64,000 nucleotides of DNA from Corallium rubrum (GCA_964035015.1 OZ036016.1:636001-700000); one strand, 5' to 3'. Numbered from the stretch's first letter, positions 17,326 through 29,835 are shown. A program made the numbers and translations. The notes: generated by a model from the sequence alone, not told the origin.

Positions 17326-19737
17326 CATGACACCAAAATTTCACACGATTCAGATGAAATTCCAAGGACTCTCCTTGGGTGAAACTACAGCAGATGCTTT
17401 CACTTGGGCATTGCTGAATCTCCTTCAACGGTCGCACATGTGTACATTCGTTATAGCTGCAATGGACTTTGCTATGACGGTCACAAGGCACCTCGTTGAC
17501 TTTAGAACAAGCGGTACATTTCACAAGAAACTCATATCTCAATCCACGGTAAAACAATGGCTCTTCGGATTTAATCTCGATCAGGCATTCTTCGAGAAGA
17601 CCTTTGAGGCGGGAAACAAACTTTGCATGACTTTGTGGGCAGGAGGTTCTTTTGGGCGCAACACCAATCTTTATTTTGTCGATCAGCTGTATCAGATAGA
17701 CATCATATTTAATATTGTCAAATTCAAGAGGGAGCAGCGTGTAATTGCAAAAAAGTCTTGGTTCCTCGCTGAACTTCTGGAGCATCTCCCTGCATTTACG
17801 AATGAGCTTCACTTGAAGGCGTGTGAAAACTCCAAGCGGGATAAGCTCCACTAAAAAACTGACCAACAGCGAAGCAATGGGACTTGCATTCAACTTTTCG
17901 TCAATCGGTTTTCCCCGTTTCATAAAAGGGGCAACCGACGGTACAAGAAAAGCCGACTTTCCTTTATGCTCAATTGGGCACATCAAGCAAACTCTTTGCA
18001 TGACCTCCTCCAACAGCTCTCCATGTTCATTCTTCCTTAAGAATTCTTGCATCAGAATACCATTGTCACGCAGCTCGCGTAGGTAGGGTCCATCAATAGC
18101 TTTGACTTCATCGTCTGTATGAACGGTTATTACTTTGGTGAAAAGATTCATGAGCCACTGGGGGTTTAGCACAACCATCGGAGACCCACTGTAATACACG
18201 ACCATGCTCTGACGATTTAGAAATTTAATAGCATCGTCAAATGAATCAACATTACACTTCTCAGCAATAGCTTTGGCTTCATCGACAGGAATATAATTAC
18301 GCTTCTTTTTTGAAAACAGTTCCTCGCGCAGTGCTGCTTCAAATTTCAACCATCTCGTCGGCATCGGTGCTTCCTTTTCCAGAATTCTCTTGCAAAATTC
18401 AAAAACTTCACTTCTAAGTCCTCTAATGGGGACTTCGCTTCCAGACGTAGTTGTGTTGTCGATGACATATACACGGAGAACCCTACCAAACTTATCTGTT
18501 ACTTCTTTGATTCTTCTCTTTACCTCTTCAATATCACCTTTGAAGCGATCTTTGTTGGTCAAAACAATAAAAACTGGTGGAGGAAGAAAATCAGGGAATT
18601 TTGCATTCTGGCTTTCACTTTCTCCTAATTGACCCACAACTGTTAGCCACGACAACAAATAATCCAAATTGGTGGCAAGAAGGGGATTTGCCGATTCCAG
18701 TTTGACATCAATATTCTTGGCTTTGAATCGCGGTTGAGCAGGCAGATCTAGCTTTTTTGTTAGATCATGGACAAGAATATACGGGCAATGCGGTTTCAGG
18801 AAAAGGTAGTGGGTATCATAATATATCGCTTGACCAGCCAGATCATGGACTATGATTCGGACAGGGGGTGTCCTCGTTTCTTTATTTAGATCTGCGCAGT
18901 CCATCACTTTCCTTCTTTCCGATGGTGACGGCTTGATGACAGTCTTGCTTCCAAGCGCGGTTTTTCTTTTAAGATCTGCTGACATTTGCTGATTGCTTGG
19001 ACTAGGTGGTTGGATGAGTGATGAAATCCTCTCTGGATCTTGGGTCCCTGCATCACTAGTCCCAGAATACTGTTCGTTACACGTTGAACCAGCAGATGGG
19101 GTCATGTCGATCATCTGGTCTTGTTTGGACGGCTGTACTGGAACTGGTGAAATACTCATAATTTCACTATGCTGGTATAACGGTGGGCTTGGAGATACTG
19201 GTTCATCAATCGGCTGCACTGATTGAGCTAAAGTTTGAGTTTGTACTGGAAAAGATGTATTGCTAATCGGCTTGTATCCTGAGGCTGGTTGGGTTAGGAA
19301 TAGGGCATCGTTCGTCATACTGTCCTCATTTTGAATGAATGTCTCTCCTGGAGAGGAATAATCACCTTCTGTATCTTTCAGATTCTTTCGTTGTTCCTTT
19401 ACATCTTGGGACTCTGGGATTCTTTCAAGGCTTTCTTGTTTTTCTCTTACCATAGTTGCCGCCTTTTTACATAAATTATCTTTGGCAGCTTGTTTATTCA
19501 CGAAAAACCGTTGTTGACTTCTTGGTTTCCATGGCTTACTTGACGTGTTATCTGTCACCTCAATAAAATCTACATGGATACCGACCGTGCTGGGTTCTTC
19601 CGGATCGAAAGGTTCTCCTAAAAGACGTTTCCGAACCGACGTTTTTCCAGCTCTATCCTGCCCTATAATCATCAACGGTATTCGATTGCTCTTTTCTTCT
19701 CCATGTTGTAGTGCTCGCTGGTAGGCTTCGTCATAGT
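17326..19737 (-). CDS. ROCO-type gene, exon 4: Roc GTPase and COR domains
   Basis: This 2412 nt exon carries a complete Roc-COR unit. The P-loop GQDRAGKTS lies about 25 residues in. Switch I with DPEEPSTVG follows. The DxxG motif is HDLAGQ near residue 298 and the G4-type motif is TNKD near residue 395. The COR domain follows from about residue 430, with LNPQWLMNLFTKVI. A Cys-rich tail (KCTACSKV...HCSYNEC) ends the exon. A Ser/Pro/Gln-rich stretch of about 230 residues sits between switch I and DxxG, far longer than in typical Roc domains. The true left edge is the ATTATTTAG acceptor before 19737, not the upstream ATG. The right edge is ATG|GTAAGT. Roc-COR proteins are GTP-binding signalling proteins that often act as dimers. 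The partner and pathway are unknown. Confidence 0.93.
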
Positions 19738-19859
19738 CTAAATAATAATACAAAGTATATTCTGACACTACTAATTTTGCACAGATGGCGCGTGCAGCTA
19801 TTGCAGGCGCGTATCTTCCCACCGCAAGGGATCAAAGTTAAGCCTGTTTAACTGTTTAA
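19738..19859. other. Intron sequence next to exon 4, also present at 41999-42120
   Basis: The sequence from the acceptor outward (AATACAAAGTATAT... through GGCGCGTGCAGC) is duplicated near 42000-42120, together with the first part of exon 4. Confidence 0.7.
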
Positions 19860-20060
19860 AATGGGTACGTACTTGGATGGGTGACGGCCTGAAAATATAC
19901 CATGTTGCCGTGTCGATTCCCAACTTAAAGACTAGTGTGAGTAGAATTGTTGTCGGTTCTCTTCTCTACTTAAAGAGTTTTTCTCTAGGGTGTGTGTTAT
20001 CCTACTGGAGAGCAAGTTCGTTATACTTGAAACCGGATTGTATTGTGCTCACTTCAAGAC
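19860..20060 (+). mobile_element. 5S rRNA-derived SINE (SINE3-like)
   Basis: Positions 19866-19910 resemble the 3' third of eukaryotic 5S rRNA, including GTACTTGGATGGGTGAC and a following GGCCTGAAAATA block. The 5' two thirds are absent. Behind it comes a GGTTCTCTTCTCTAC...GAGTTTTTCTCTAGGGTG body typical of 5S-headed SINEs. It is not a functional 5S gene. Confidence 0.6.
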
Positions 20061-20374
20061 ACTTTGTTTCAAGAAGGATTCTTAATCTCGAATATCCCTC
20101 ATAACTTAATAATGATTAAAAATATTCGTCCATTATATATCATATATAAGAAACCATTTGAAATAAACGTCCCTCATTATTATTCAAGAGATAATCCCCC
20201 TCATTAACCATCATCTGGACGACGACAGCATGTTTATGCACTGCTATAGAACTGGTCAGAACAATCCTGTCATAAACCCGACAAATTAGCAGACTCTATT
20301 TATTGTTCTTAGTCTTCCAACACTTTTGGAATAAGAACTTTGTTGTATAATGGAGTCAGGGAATAGATTGCTCT
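20061..20374. other. AT-rich intronic sequence
   Basis: It contains a short ATATATCATATATAAG palindrome at 20135-20150. Nothing else is recognised. Confidence 0.4.
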
Positions 20375-20905
20375 AGTTCATCATAGACAATGCAGACGAC
20401 CTGGCACTGACCACTACATCTGCGAGGAAGCTCCAAGTTAGGTTGAACACCTGGCAAGAAACTTAAAAATAAAGAAATTACTAAAAGTAAATTCAGGAAG
20501 GACAGAGGTTCCAGTCACGACAAAAGAAGTTACCAAGACTAAAATCAATATTTGAGACCTACATGGGAAGAGACTGAAGCAGGTGCCACAGAACCTGTAA
20601 AGGAAAGTCAGAGGAAAAGCCAGCTTGGCAGAAGTGAAGTGAAGTCAGCAGCGTGATATGCGATCTAAAATTACCAACAAAGTAGAAAATCAAGATCAAG
20701 ACTGTGATTCGTCCAGTCCTCATGTATTGAGCAGAGACATGGCCATTGAACTGACAAAAACAGAGATGAGAATGCTGAGATGGCCTGGCACAGGCACCTG
20801 GCTCAGATAAAAGAAGACCAACAAAAAAAGTCGGACAACAAACTGGAGTCAAGTGCATATTGTATTGCTAAAGTTGAGAGATACACGACTCAGTTGAATT
20901 GGCCA
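20375..20905 (+). pseudogene. RTE-like LINE reverse transcriptase remnant
   Basis: A degenerate plus-strand reading gives NADDLALTT (RT motif C region) near 20395. Near 20700 it gives TVIRPVLMY*AETWPLN followed by a LRWP-type block, the C-terminal signature of RTE-type and related LINEs. Stops and frameshifts are frequent. Confidence 0.6.
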
Positions 20906-20954
20906 TGTGTATTGACGGAAAGAAAATCATTCCCTGAGGCAAGCATCTGACCTG

Positions 20955-20997
20955 CCTATAATATTCTCTCCGTTTCATACACTTTTAATAACTAGAA
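20955..20997. repeat. Short copy of the gypsy LTR end
   Basis: AATATTCTCTCCGTTTCATA followed by CTTTTAATAA recurs at 29374-29412, beside the primer site of the minus-strand gypsy element. Confidence 0.55.
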
Positions 20998-22050
20998 ATA
21001 CATGAATGCAACAACCCCTCGCCTGCTTTATATGCATTTTTTAACCCCACTCCCCCCCCCCTAATTTCTGTTTTTGTTGTATTAACGACACACAGATCAT
21101 CTTTAAATTTTATATGTATTTTTGAAACACACACCCCCTGATTAAAATATTAAAGCCCTCCTGATATGCATTTATAGGGTGACTAACTGTTTACTTTCAG
21201 ATTTCTGATTTGAAAATTGAACAGATGAAAGCAAAACTTAGGTTTCTTGAATTGAACAAACCCCTGTAAAACATATATTCATTGTTTATAGGTTTCCAAG
21301 GGAGTTATTTTTAGCAAGTCTTTAAATGGCTTCCCTCTGCTGTTCTGCATACATGTTTTGAGTTAACAGCTCCAAAACTACATTTATAATATAAAGTCTG
21401 AGATAAAAACAATTCAGTAGAATCGGATTCCAGAAACAAATATTAAACAGACAACGTTTCTGGCGAAAATTTGGAAATACTGCCTAGAAAATCGGCAAAG
21501 TCGGCCCATGAGTATTATAAATAATAAGTGCATATACATAGTCAATGAAAAACACCACGTCCAGATAAGTTTTACAAGTTAGTGTAAAAAGGTAAGCACG
21601 AATATAAGTGGAGCTGTATATCATTTAGGTTTAAGCGAAAACACGAAAACAACACAATGTATTAAACTTTATATAATAGCTGCTAGATTAAGTTTAACGG
21701 ACGAGTGACTATAAAAGGGCTTTTATTTAAACGTATTGTCGGTCTTGGCACTTAATACAATGAATCCAAGCAGCAAAATAAATATACAAATCCCCTACCT
21801 GAGTTACCACAAACACTGCCAATTCAGATCGACTTTTTGTTTACCATACAGCGTTTAGTATCTTCAGGTTTTCTGGTTTCTCTTCAAGATATATTAAACC
21901 GCTGTTTGTTGTTTTAGTAGAGCGGGCTCTATTTCGTTTCTTTCGTTTCGCAAAATATAGCCATAGATCTAGTTTAAAATTTTGTGGTGCTTCATTGTCA
22001 GTCACCAGTAACCCAACAATTCTTACCGCATGACACCCTACGACGTATAC

Positions 22051-22052
<2 letters not shown>
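20998..22052. other. Intronic sequence without recognisable genes
   Basis: AT-rich, with a C-rich run at 21051-21061. Only short chance frames are present. Confidence 0.45.

Positions 22053-22112
<60 letters not shown>
22053..22112. repeat. (TA)n microsatellite
   Basis: About 30 TA units. It is followed by a small GGGCTCCGGGCCTTCGGCCCG hairpin at 22144-22163. Confidence 0.96.
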
Positions 22113-22113
<1 letters not shown>

Positions 22114-22180
22114 CTCCACGCGTGTCGAGATTAGCACCCTCACCGGGCTCCGGGCCTTCGGCCCGTCGCCCAACCCGGGG

Positions 22181-22254
<74 letters not shown>
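22181..22254. repeat. (AAT)n microsatellite, tail of a minus-strand LINE
   Basis: About 24 AAT units. On the minus strand it reads as the ATT tail directly behind the 3' untranslated end (AATAAATCATC) of the LINE at 22255-26731. Confidence 0.95.
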
Positions 22255-22256
<2 letters not shown>

Positions 22257-24284
22257 TGATTTATTCAGCCATATTCTTGCACACGGATGTGTGAATTACA
22301 AATATGTTTACAATAGATATAAATATACAAGTATATAGATTATTAAAGTTTTGTTCTAATTGAAAAGTCATGGTTAAAAATCAAGATATTTACACAAGGT
22401 ATATACATATTAAAAATTAACAAAACTACAACTGGGAAAGGTCAAAAAGTCCAAAAAGTTAAAAAGGTTTGCAAGAAATTTGCGTATACGCCATTGCAGG
22501 GAAGAAACTCTTTTTATATCTGTCGGTACGACATTTGGGCAGAGACAAGCTTAGTTATTTCTTAGTGTAACTGAAAGGCACTCTTCACGCGTAGGAGGCA
22601 GAAGATGGTGGAGACGCGAGTCAGGTTCTCGAATGTTTGATAGGACTTTCAAACAAAGTTTTGATCTTCTTTCATCAAGGCGACTGCACTTAGCAACAGC
22701 CACCGCGTCACTGTAGTGAAGATCAGGAAACACAATTCGCATTACACGCTTTTGGACCATTTCTATTTTAGAACGAAGATATTCAGGAATACTGTGAGAC
22801 CATACCACACAACAGTACTCTAATACTGACCGTACCAACGCGAAATAGATATGAATTAAGTCATTTGTCGGCACTCTCGCTCGTTTAAGCACCCTAATAA
22901 TATGCAAACGTTTCGATGCTTTGGCGATGATCTCGTTGATATTATTATTCCATTTCAAATCATCTGTTATAGTAAGTCCAAGCACCTTGTGAAATGGAAC
23001 TTGGTCGAGAGGTATACCATTAATAATCAATGGTGCAACATCTGGTTTCGTTTTTAAAGGACAAATGAGCATCTCCTTGCACTTTTTAGGATTCAAGTTC
23101 ATATTATTGTCTTTGGACCAAGTCGAAACTTTGTCGAGATCAGATTGCAACATTGACGTTGATTCAATTTTAACGACCTCCGACAATGAAATGTCATCAA
23201 CATATTTCCAGTGGCTTGCTTTCAGAGGCGACTTCAGCGCGAGATCATTAATCATAATCACGAAGAGAATTGGTCCAAGTTTTGTCCCTTGGGGGACACC
23301 GGCGTGTGTTGATTCCCAACCAGATATGAAAGAATTGAATTTGACTGCCTGACGTCTGCTACTAAGAAAACTACACAACCAGAGGATAAGTAGCCGCCTA
23401 ACGCCAAGATTGATCAACTTTCTTACCAAAATATTGTGATCAATGTGATCAAAGGCCTTACTGAAATCTAGAAAACAAACTCTCAAGTACTGTGATGGCT
23501 GGTCTAGGGAGGAAAGCCAATTTTCGAACATGTCCAGGAGGCAGTAACTGGTGGACGAGCCTTTAAGGGAGCCAAACTGTTGTGGGTCTATCTCGTGTTG
23601 AATATCCTCAATAAGCCACTTCACGGCAAAGTCCTCTTGGACCTTTGATATGCATGGTGTGAGGGCTATGGGTCTGAGATCTCCATCACATGTAATAGGA
23701 GTAACTTTGGGTAACGGAGATATATATGAGTCTTTCCATAGCGTGGGAAAGAGACCTGAGGAAAATGAAGCGTTAAATATTTCTGTCACAGGTATGGCCA
23801 GCTCGAATGCAAATTCTTTCCAAATGCGATTAGGAACGCCATCGGTGCCAATAGCCTTAAAAAGACCTAGATTCGACAGTTTCTTGCGTACTTCAGATGG
23901 TCTTATGACTGGTAGCTCGTACTGGGCAGGCAAAAAGGCTGGTAGTGTGCTATTATCCAGAGGAGAAAGGTCCGAGGAAACTGAGATATAAAATTTATTA
24001 AGTCTTGTAGCTAGGTTGGTCCCAGATATCACATTGCCAGTCTCGTCCTCGTAGCAAATCGACGTCGTGCCGCTAGCTTTGCCCGACATTTTATTAATAA
24101 TGTTCCACCATTTACGTGGGTTACCAGTTCTAAAATGATGTGCTTTTTCCCGATAAAAAACTTCCTTCCTTTGAGTAATGGTTCTGCGCACCTTATTTCC
24201 CAAATGTTTCCACTGATCATGACGACCCGAAGGATACGCTCGCTGTCTGTCTAAGATCAATTGTTTAATCGTGACGTCATCCAT
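22255..24284 (-). CDS. LINE ORF2, reverse transcriptase part
   Basis: A 577-codon frame (24284-22551) carries the RT palm motifs FLDFSKAFDHID (A), GVPQGTKLGPILF (B) and YVDD (C), then the thumb and a C-terminal HHLLPP block. It belongs to the APE-type LINEs of the jockey/CR1 assemblage. The exact clade is not decided. It overlaps the endonuclease frame in a different register near 24260-24284, so ORF2 is broken by a frameshift there. The 3' untranslated part (22255-22550) ends at the AAT tract. Confidence 0.9.
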
Positions 24285-25167
24285 GGCTTATCAGTATTGT
24301 GGATACGTACGGTCTTTGCTGGGAAGAAAAGCTCGATGGCTGACTTAAGATCATGTGTCAAAGATTCTGCCATTTCGTCAACAGAGGGACTTTTCCCCAA
24401 ATTTCGAAACCAACTATGCTGACAAATCCATCTTCCAAAGGCATCCATTGCTGACCTGGGAAAATGTCGCAAGGAGCATTTGTTAGTTGGAAGGTGGTCA
24501 GTAGAACTACGTTGATAACTTGCTTTGGTTAGCGGTTTCCAGATTATAGTATTATGATCGGCAGATCCTAGAGGCGCATTGGACGTTGGTCTACTATAAA
24601 AGTTACCAAAGTTAGTAATTATAAGATCCAATATGGACACGCCACGGGTAGCGACCTGGACAACCTGTTTAAGAACGTGATGCACGATTAAGTCAGAAAT
24701 AATAAGTTTGTTAAAATCACCCAAAATAATTACACCGCATTCTGGGTAACGATTGCGGACTAGATCAACTGAGGCAACCAAATAGTGAACAAGATCCTTC
24801 TGTTCTTGAGCCAATTTATCTGGAGGGTTGTAGACAACACCGATCATGATACCGGATAAGCGACGAGGCAAGCGGTGAGGACGGAGCCATATCCACATGC
24901 ACTCATATAGAGAGGGCTTTCAAGGTCAAGTCTTCGTTTAGAAGGTATAGTGTGAGAAATATATGCACACACGCCTCCAGCACGGCCACTCAGTCGGTCT
25001 CTCCGATGTAGCGAGAAACAAGGTATATTAATAAGATCACTATCGTGCATTTCATGCAACCAGGTTTCTGTTATTACTGCCACGTCTATAGACATTACCT
25101 CCAAAGTGGCAGCTAGTTCATCCACTTTTGACGGTAAAGAACGCGCGTTACAAAGAAAAAAAAACAC
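24257..25167 (-). CDS. LINE ORF2, apurinic-type endonuclease part (frameshifted)
   Basis: Two overlapping frames (25167-24844 and 24898-24257) together cover an APE endonuclease. The first has CNARSLPSKVDEL and VITETWL. The second has GDFN and SADHN, matching the catalytic Asp-Asn and Asp-His motifs. The shift near 24850-24895 indicates a decayed copy. The domain generates the nick for target-primed reverse transcription. Confidence 0.85.
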
Positions 25168-25207
25168 GGTAGCTGAGATGTCTTACCCAATTCCTTAGCA
25201 AACTTTG

Positions 25208-26731
25208 TTATGGGAACGCTGATGAGGTTTTTATTCTGCGATTTTCTCCAAACACGGTTTTGATAATTAATACCCCTAACAGGAGTTCTATTATAAATTC
25301 TAACACAGGGATATTATAAAACCCAGGGGTTATCTCAAGTGATGTTGGATCCGGGTAATCCTGTAAACCAAGTCCAGATGCGTTAGCCATTCCCTTTTGT
25401 AGTATAGGGATTGTTTTGGAGAAAGACCGTTCCGAAACTGTCGCCGAAAAAAAGGCTGATGGGATTGGTTACCATATATCTTGCCTCTCCTCTGTTTACC
25501 ACTGGGCCGACCTGTACTAGCTGTTTCATTCATTGTGTTATTGCTCACTCTAACACCCCTGCCCGAAATTGGCAAGTCAATTATTGGGAGACAGCCCATC
25601 CAGTCAGGTATCTTTGGTGATTTTTGGGATTGATTTGAAATCTTTTTATCCGACTTAATTGCGTTATCAACTTGTTTCTTACCAACTGGTTGAGTAATAT
25701 TAATGGCACGCAGATTACCATTTTCAATATCACTATGATAATAATTTGACCAAGAAACAGAGGAGGTTGGTGATGCGTTAATAACGTGTGATAAATTATC
25801 ATTGATTGACTGCGTTTGACAACTTGCATTCGAAAGAACTTTGTCAAGATTTTCCTTGTGAGCAGTTTTTTGTATTAATGTTTCCTCGGGCGTGAAATTA
25901 TCTTTGTCTTTAACTTCCTTACCGTAGGCATTGAACTGTTCTGTTTATGCTCAAGGGCGAAGACCCTTCTCCTGAGAAAATCAAGATCCAATTCTAACTG
26001 ATTGGTTATATTCCTTTCCTCAAGAAGCTCTTGATTTAGGCGGTTTATTTCATTCGAATATTCATTTATAGAGAAACATACCTTTTGAGCGCTAGCTAAA
26101 CTTTGTAAGGCATCCGTCTGCGACTGTAGAACTTCTATGTTGATTTTCATGTCTTCAAGTTCGGTTAAGACACAGCCACAAGGGCATTTCGCCTTGCCCC
26201 CATCAACTAAAGGCTCCATATCGCTAGTACCCAAGTCAGATTCGGGATTGCTTCTTTCTGGAATATTTGGCTCACTGGGATACCCAACAAAAGAGCCGAC
26301 CTCGGTTTCGCTGCCATATGCGGTCGTAGATGATAGGCCGGGTTATATCGCCGTTCAGAGTAGAACAACGTAGACGATCACTCGAAGCCGAAGCCACATT
26401 CTCACATTCTTGAATCAAAACATCTTTTAGATTGGAGCCGGTGTTACATTGGAAGAGCAAAGTTTTCGGTTTGTTGTAAGTCCGATACAGAACTCGTAAA
26501 CTTTCGGGGGCTTGAAACCTTCGAGGACCACTTCCCTCGCTCTTCAATAACTTTCTCAACAAAATTCATTAATGCCTCAAAACTATTCGTCCATCGAACA
26601 CGCTTACCATCATAAGTTAAATCAGAGGATTTAATCATGTCACAAATGGCCTCTCGGTTCCGATTATAACTGTTATGAATCGAGCAATTGGCAGTGTCAT
26701 CACTCGCACGTCTTACAGCCATGTTGTTCAA
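25208..26731 (-). pseudogene. LINE ORF1 remnant (coiled-coil, gag-like)
   Basis: Several minus-strand frames follow one another. One begins at 26731 with a FVEKVIEERGKW block. Another at 26234-25875 contains a Cys pair (KCPCGC) and a strong coiled coil of Leu/Glu/Asn-rich heptads with LNQELLEERNITNQLELDLDF. Decayed pieces continue to 25208. The position upstream of the endonuclease and the coiled coil fit a LINE ORF1. Frameshifts separate the parts. Together with ORF2 this makes a nearly full-length element of about 4.5 kb. Confidence 0.7.
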
Positions 26732-26744
26732 TCGGATATATCAA

Positions 26745-26805
26745 CATTCGTCGTCTATTCTGCCTCAGACAGTCTATTAGTCTATCTTCGTTTCCTGTTC
26801 TCACA

Positions 26806-26880
<75 letters not shown>
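26745..26880 (-). repeat. Probable 3' LTR fragment of the minus-strand gypsy element, with (TA)n
   Basis: Positions 26745-26812 match 29402-29475 almost base for base (CGTCGTCTATTCTGCCTCAG in both). Both copies then run into TA repeats (26811-26878 here). Position and direct orientation relative to the gypsy frames suggest LTR remnants, with the TA tract inside the LTR. Confidence 0.55.
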
Positions 26881-29373
26881 GTTGCTTAAAACTTGTTCGT
26901 GTAAGGTGTCTTGACAAATAATCGGCTGGATTGTTAGTTTCGGGCTTGTAAATCACTTTAAATAGGTATGGTTGAAAACGTAATACCCAGCGTTCTATTC
27001 TTGCTGAAGGCTTTGACTTGCGACTACCATAAATTACCTCCAATGGCTTGTGATCGGTTACTAGGGTGAATTCATTTCCATAAACGTAAGGTGAAAATGT
27101 TCTGCTCCCCATATTATAGCAAGTGCTTCTTTTTGTGTCTGCGAGTATCGCTTTTCAACTAGTATCGCTTTTCAACTTCTGTTAGGGCTCTGCTTGCGTA
27201 CGCTACTACTTTCTCATCTTCCATCTCCTTTGATTTCTGTGAGAGTATTGCTGAAACACCTACTGGGCTGGTATCAACAGTAATATATGTTTCTTTCTGC
27301 TTGTCGAAATAGGCCATACATGGTGCTCATGAGAGTGCTTTAGTTATCTGAATAAATGCTCGTTCATGGATGTCTTTCCACTCGAATTTCACATTCTTTT
27401 AGGTCAGGTCGCGCAAAGGGGCTGTTATAGTTGCAAAGTTAGCAATGTACTTACTGCTGTAGTTCGCCATTCCAAGAAGGCTTCGCACCTCGTGTACGCT
27501 TGTTGGTATTGGTGCATCTTACAAATCTTTGACGCGTTTTGGATTTGGTTTACTTCTTTCTTCTGAAAATACTTGACCAAAAAAATCGAGAGTGTTTCGT
27601 AGAAAACTGCATTTCGACTGATTGAGACGTAAACCTTTGCTGGAAAGGCGTTGTAGACACTTGTCTAAATTTACATCATGCTCCTCGCGTGTTTTACCGT
27701 ACACCAGAATATCGTCTGCGATGTTCTTAACTCCTTTTAGACCTTGAAGTTGTGTCTGTAACGTATACTGGAAAAACTCGGCGGCGGCATTCGTTCCGTA
27801 GTTAAGGCGTCTGTAGCGGAAAAGACCAATGTGTGTACTAAAAGTTATGTACCGACTTTCCTCGTCGAGCTCTAGTTGATGATACGCCTGCGAAAGATCT
27901 AGCTTGGAATATTATTTTGCACGGTTTAACTCGAAGCTGATATCCCCGACGGTAGGGATCGGGTGACGTACTCTCTTTATAGCCTCGTTGGCAAGTCTCA
28001 TGTCAACGCAAATTCTGACTCCACCGTCCTTTTTAGGCACAGCTACGATCGGTGATACCCATGGCGTAGGCTGGTCTTCGGGCACACGTTCGATTATATC
28101 TTCACTTCCTAATTCTTCTAACGCGCATTTTATTTTCTCACGAATGTGATACGGAATCCGTCGCTGTGGTTGTACTTTATAGGTGTTTGATCTTTGTCAA
28201 TATTCAGTTTAACTTTTTCTCCTTTCAATTTCCCCAGACCGTGAAACAATTGTTCATGTTTGTTTAAAACTGTGCCTAGTTTATTATCCTTGGTTCCCGA
28301 CACCTTGATGTGTACACTGATGAGACCAAGATCTTGGGCTGTTGTTGACGAAATTAGATTACCACTGGCCTTTGTTTGGGCGACATAAAATGTTGCCAAG
28401 GCAATTCGTTATACGCAAACGCTTTAATGTTTGTTCGTTTAGTTTAAGTGGGCTTACCTCAAAAGGTTGAGTGTAAGTTTAGTTCCTTTCACCTTTTCGT
28501 AAGTAGTTTGGTCAATCACATTTATCGTCGCTCCTGTATCGAACGGTTGCTTTGAAGAATGTTGACACACCTTGACATTCACCTTCGGGGATTTATTACA
28601 TGTCATCGCATATAAATAGTCATCCGAACTGTCTGTATCGCATTCGGCTTTGTTGATAGGGTGAAGAGACTTTTTAGCACTCGTTCGATTTCGGTTTTCG
28701 TGATCTGATGGAGGTTTGTGCTTTTGTTGTTGTTTCCCTCGACAAACTCCTGCAAAATGGTTTGATTTTCCACATTCTCGACATTGTTTACCTTTTGCCG
28801 GACAGTCTCCTTTGTGAGGATACGACCCTCCGCAATAGCGACATTTCTTCTCGTTTATGACTTAACTTAATCCCTCAGGCATCTTTTCTTTAGACTTTAG
28901 ACTATGTCGCGAGCTTGATATGCGATTTTTTCGTCGCGTCTATACCATCGATAAGAATGGATTTCAAATCATACGTAGGATTCGCAAAGCTTTCTTGCGA
29001 ATTCTCGACGATGTGTCAGCGGTGATGATTTGTTGCTCGATTTCGAAGTCAACGTCGGCAAATGATCACGTTTGAGCTAATAAAGTGCGTATAGGCGCGT
29101 ATGAAATTGATCGAGAGTTTCGTGGTTCTCTTGCGTTGCTTGTCTAAATCGGTATACCTCATATCGCCGATTCTTTTTGCGGTTCAAAGTCGGTTATTCC
29201 ACTCGCTAATATAAACATTTCGAAGTCCTCTGTCCAATTCTGCCATCGAGTTGCCAAGCTTGCTCCAACTTCTGAATCTGGGTTGAATTCTGGTACTGGC
29301 TGAATTGATACAGACTGTGTATGAACATGTATGTTCGCTGGTTTAGCTTGCTCCTGCGCCATTCTCGTCGCCA
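26881..29373 (-). pseudogene. Ty3/gypsy retrotransposon, gag to RNase H, no integrase
   Basis: From right to left on the minus strand the order is as follows. A gag start lies at 29374 (MATRMAQEQAK). Two CCHC knuckles follow near 28850-28740 (CRYCGGSYPHKGDC and CRECGKSNHFAGVC). The aspartic protease site FDTGATINVID is near 28540. RT lies from about 28130 to 27520, with IADDILVYGK as motif C. RNase H follows at 27112-26881, with VTDHKPLEVIY. Frameshifts and stops separate the parts. RNase H runs straight into the TA-bearing repeat, so the integrase is deleted. Confidence 0.88.
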
Positions 29374-29469
29374 ATATAATATTCTCTCCGTTTCATACGC
29401 TTTTAATAATATCAACACTCGTCGTCTATTCTGCCTCAGACAGTCTATTAATCTATCTTCGTTTCCTGT

Positions 29470-29554
<85 letters not shown>

Positions 29555-29560
29555 CTCGAC
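29374..29560 (-). repeat. Probable 5' LTR end of the gypsy element, with primer site and (TA)n
   Basis: Read on the minus strand, the LTR-like sequence ends in GAGAATATTATA, then TTGGCGACGAGAATGG, a typical coral gypsy primer-binding region just before gag. (TA)n occupies 29474-29552. Confidence 0.6.
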
Positions 29561-29599
29561 CACGTGGTATCAATCACGTTCTTGTTAATACCTAAGTAC

Positions 29600-29835
29600 T
29601 ACACTGCTAATCATGGAAAAACGAAAGAGGGGAAGACCAGTAAAGAGATGGAGTGAAGCAAAACCGGGAGAAAAGGGGGTTGGAAACAGAAGATACAGGG
29701 ACCAAAAGAGTTGGCGACTACTCCTGCGTTCCTGACCGACCCAACCATATAGTCTTATAGAGAAAAGACGAAAGAAGAAAAATAAGTCGAAGTTACTGCA
29801 AATTTTAAATTCGCAAAGAAATAACAATTTGATCC
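29600..29835 (+). pseudogene. LINE C-terminal remnant
   Basis: A plus-strand frame starts MEKRKRGRPVKRWSE and continues with RRYRDQKSWRLLL. This RGRP..RW...W pattern closes the ORF2 of several LINE families. Stops follow. Confidence 0.5.

Noticed and set aside
19862..19912. 5S rRNA gene
   Set aside because: Only the 3' third resembles 5S rRNA, and it is fused to a SINE body.
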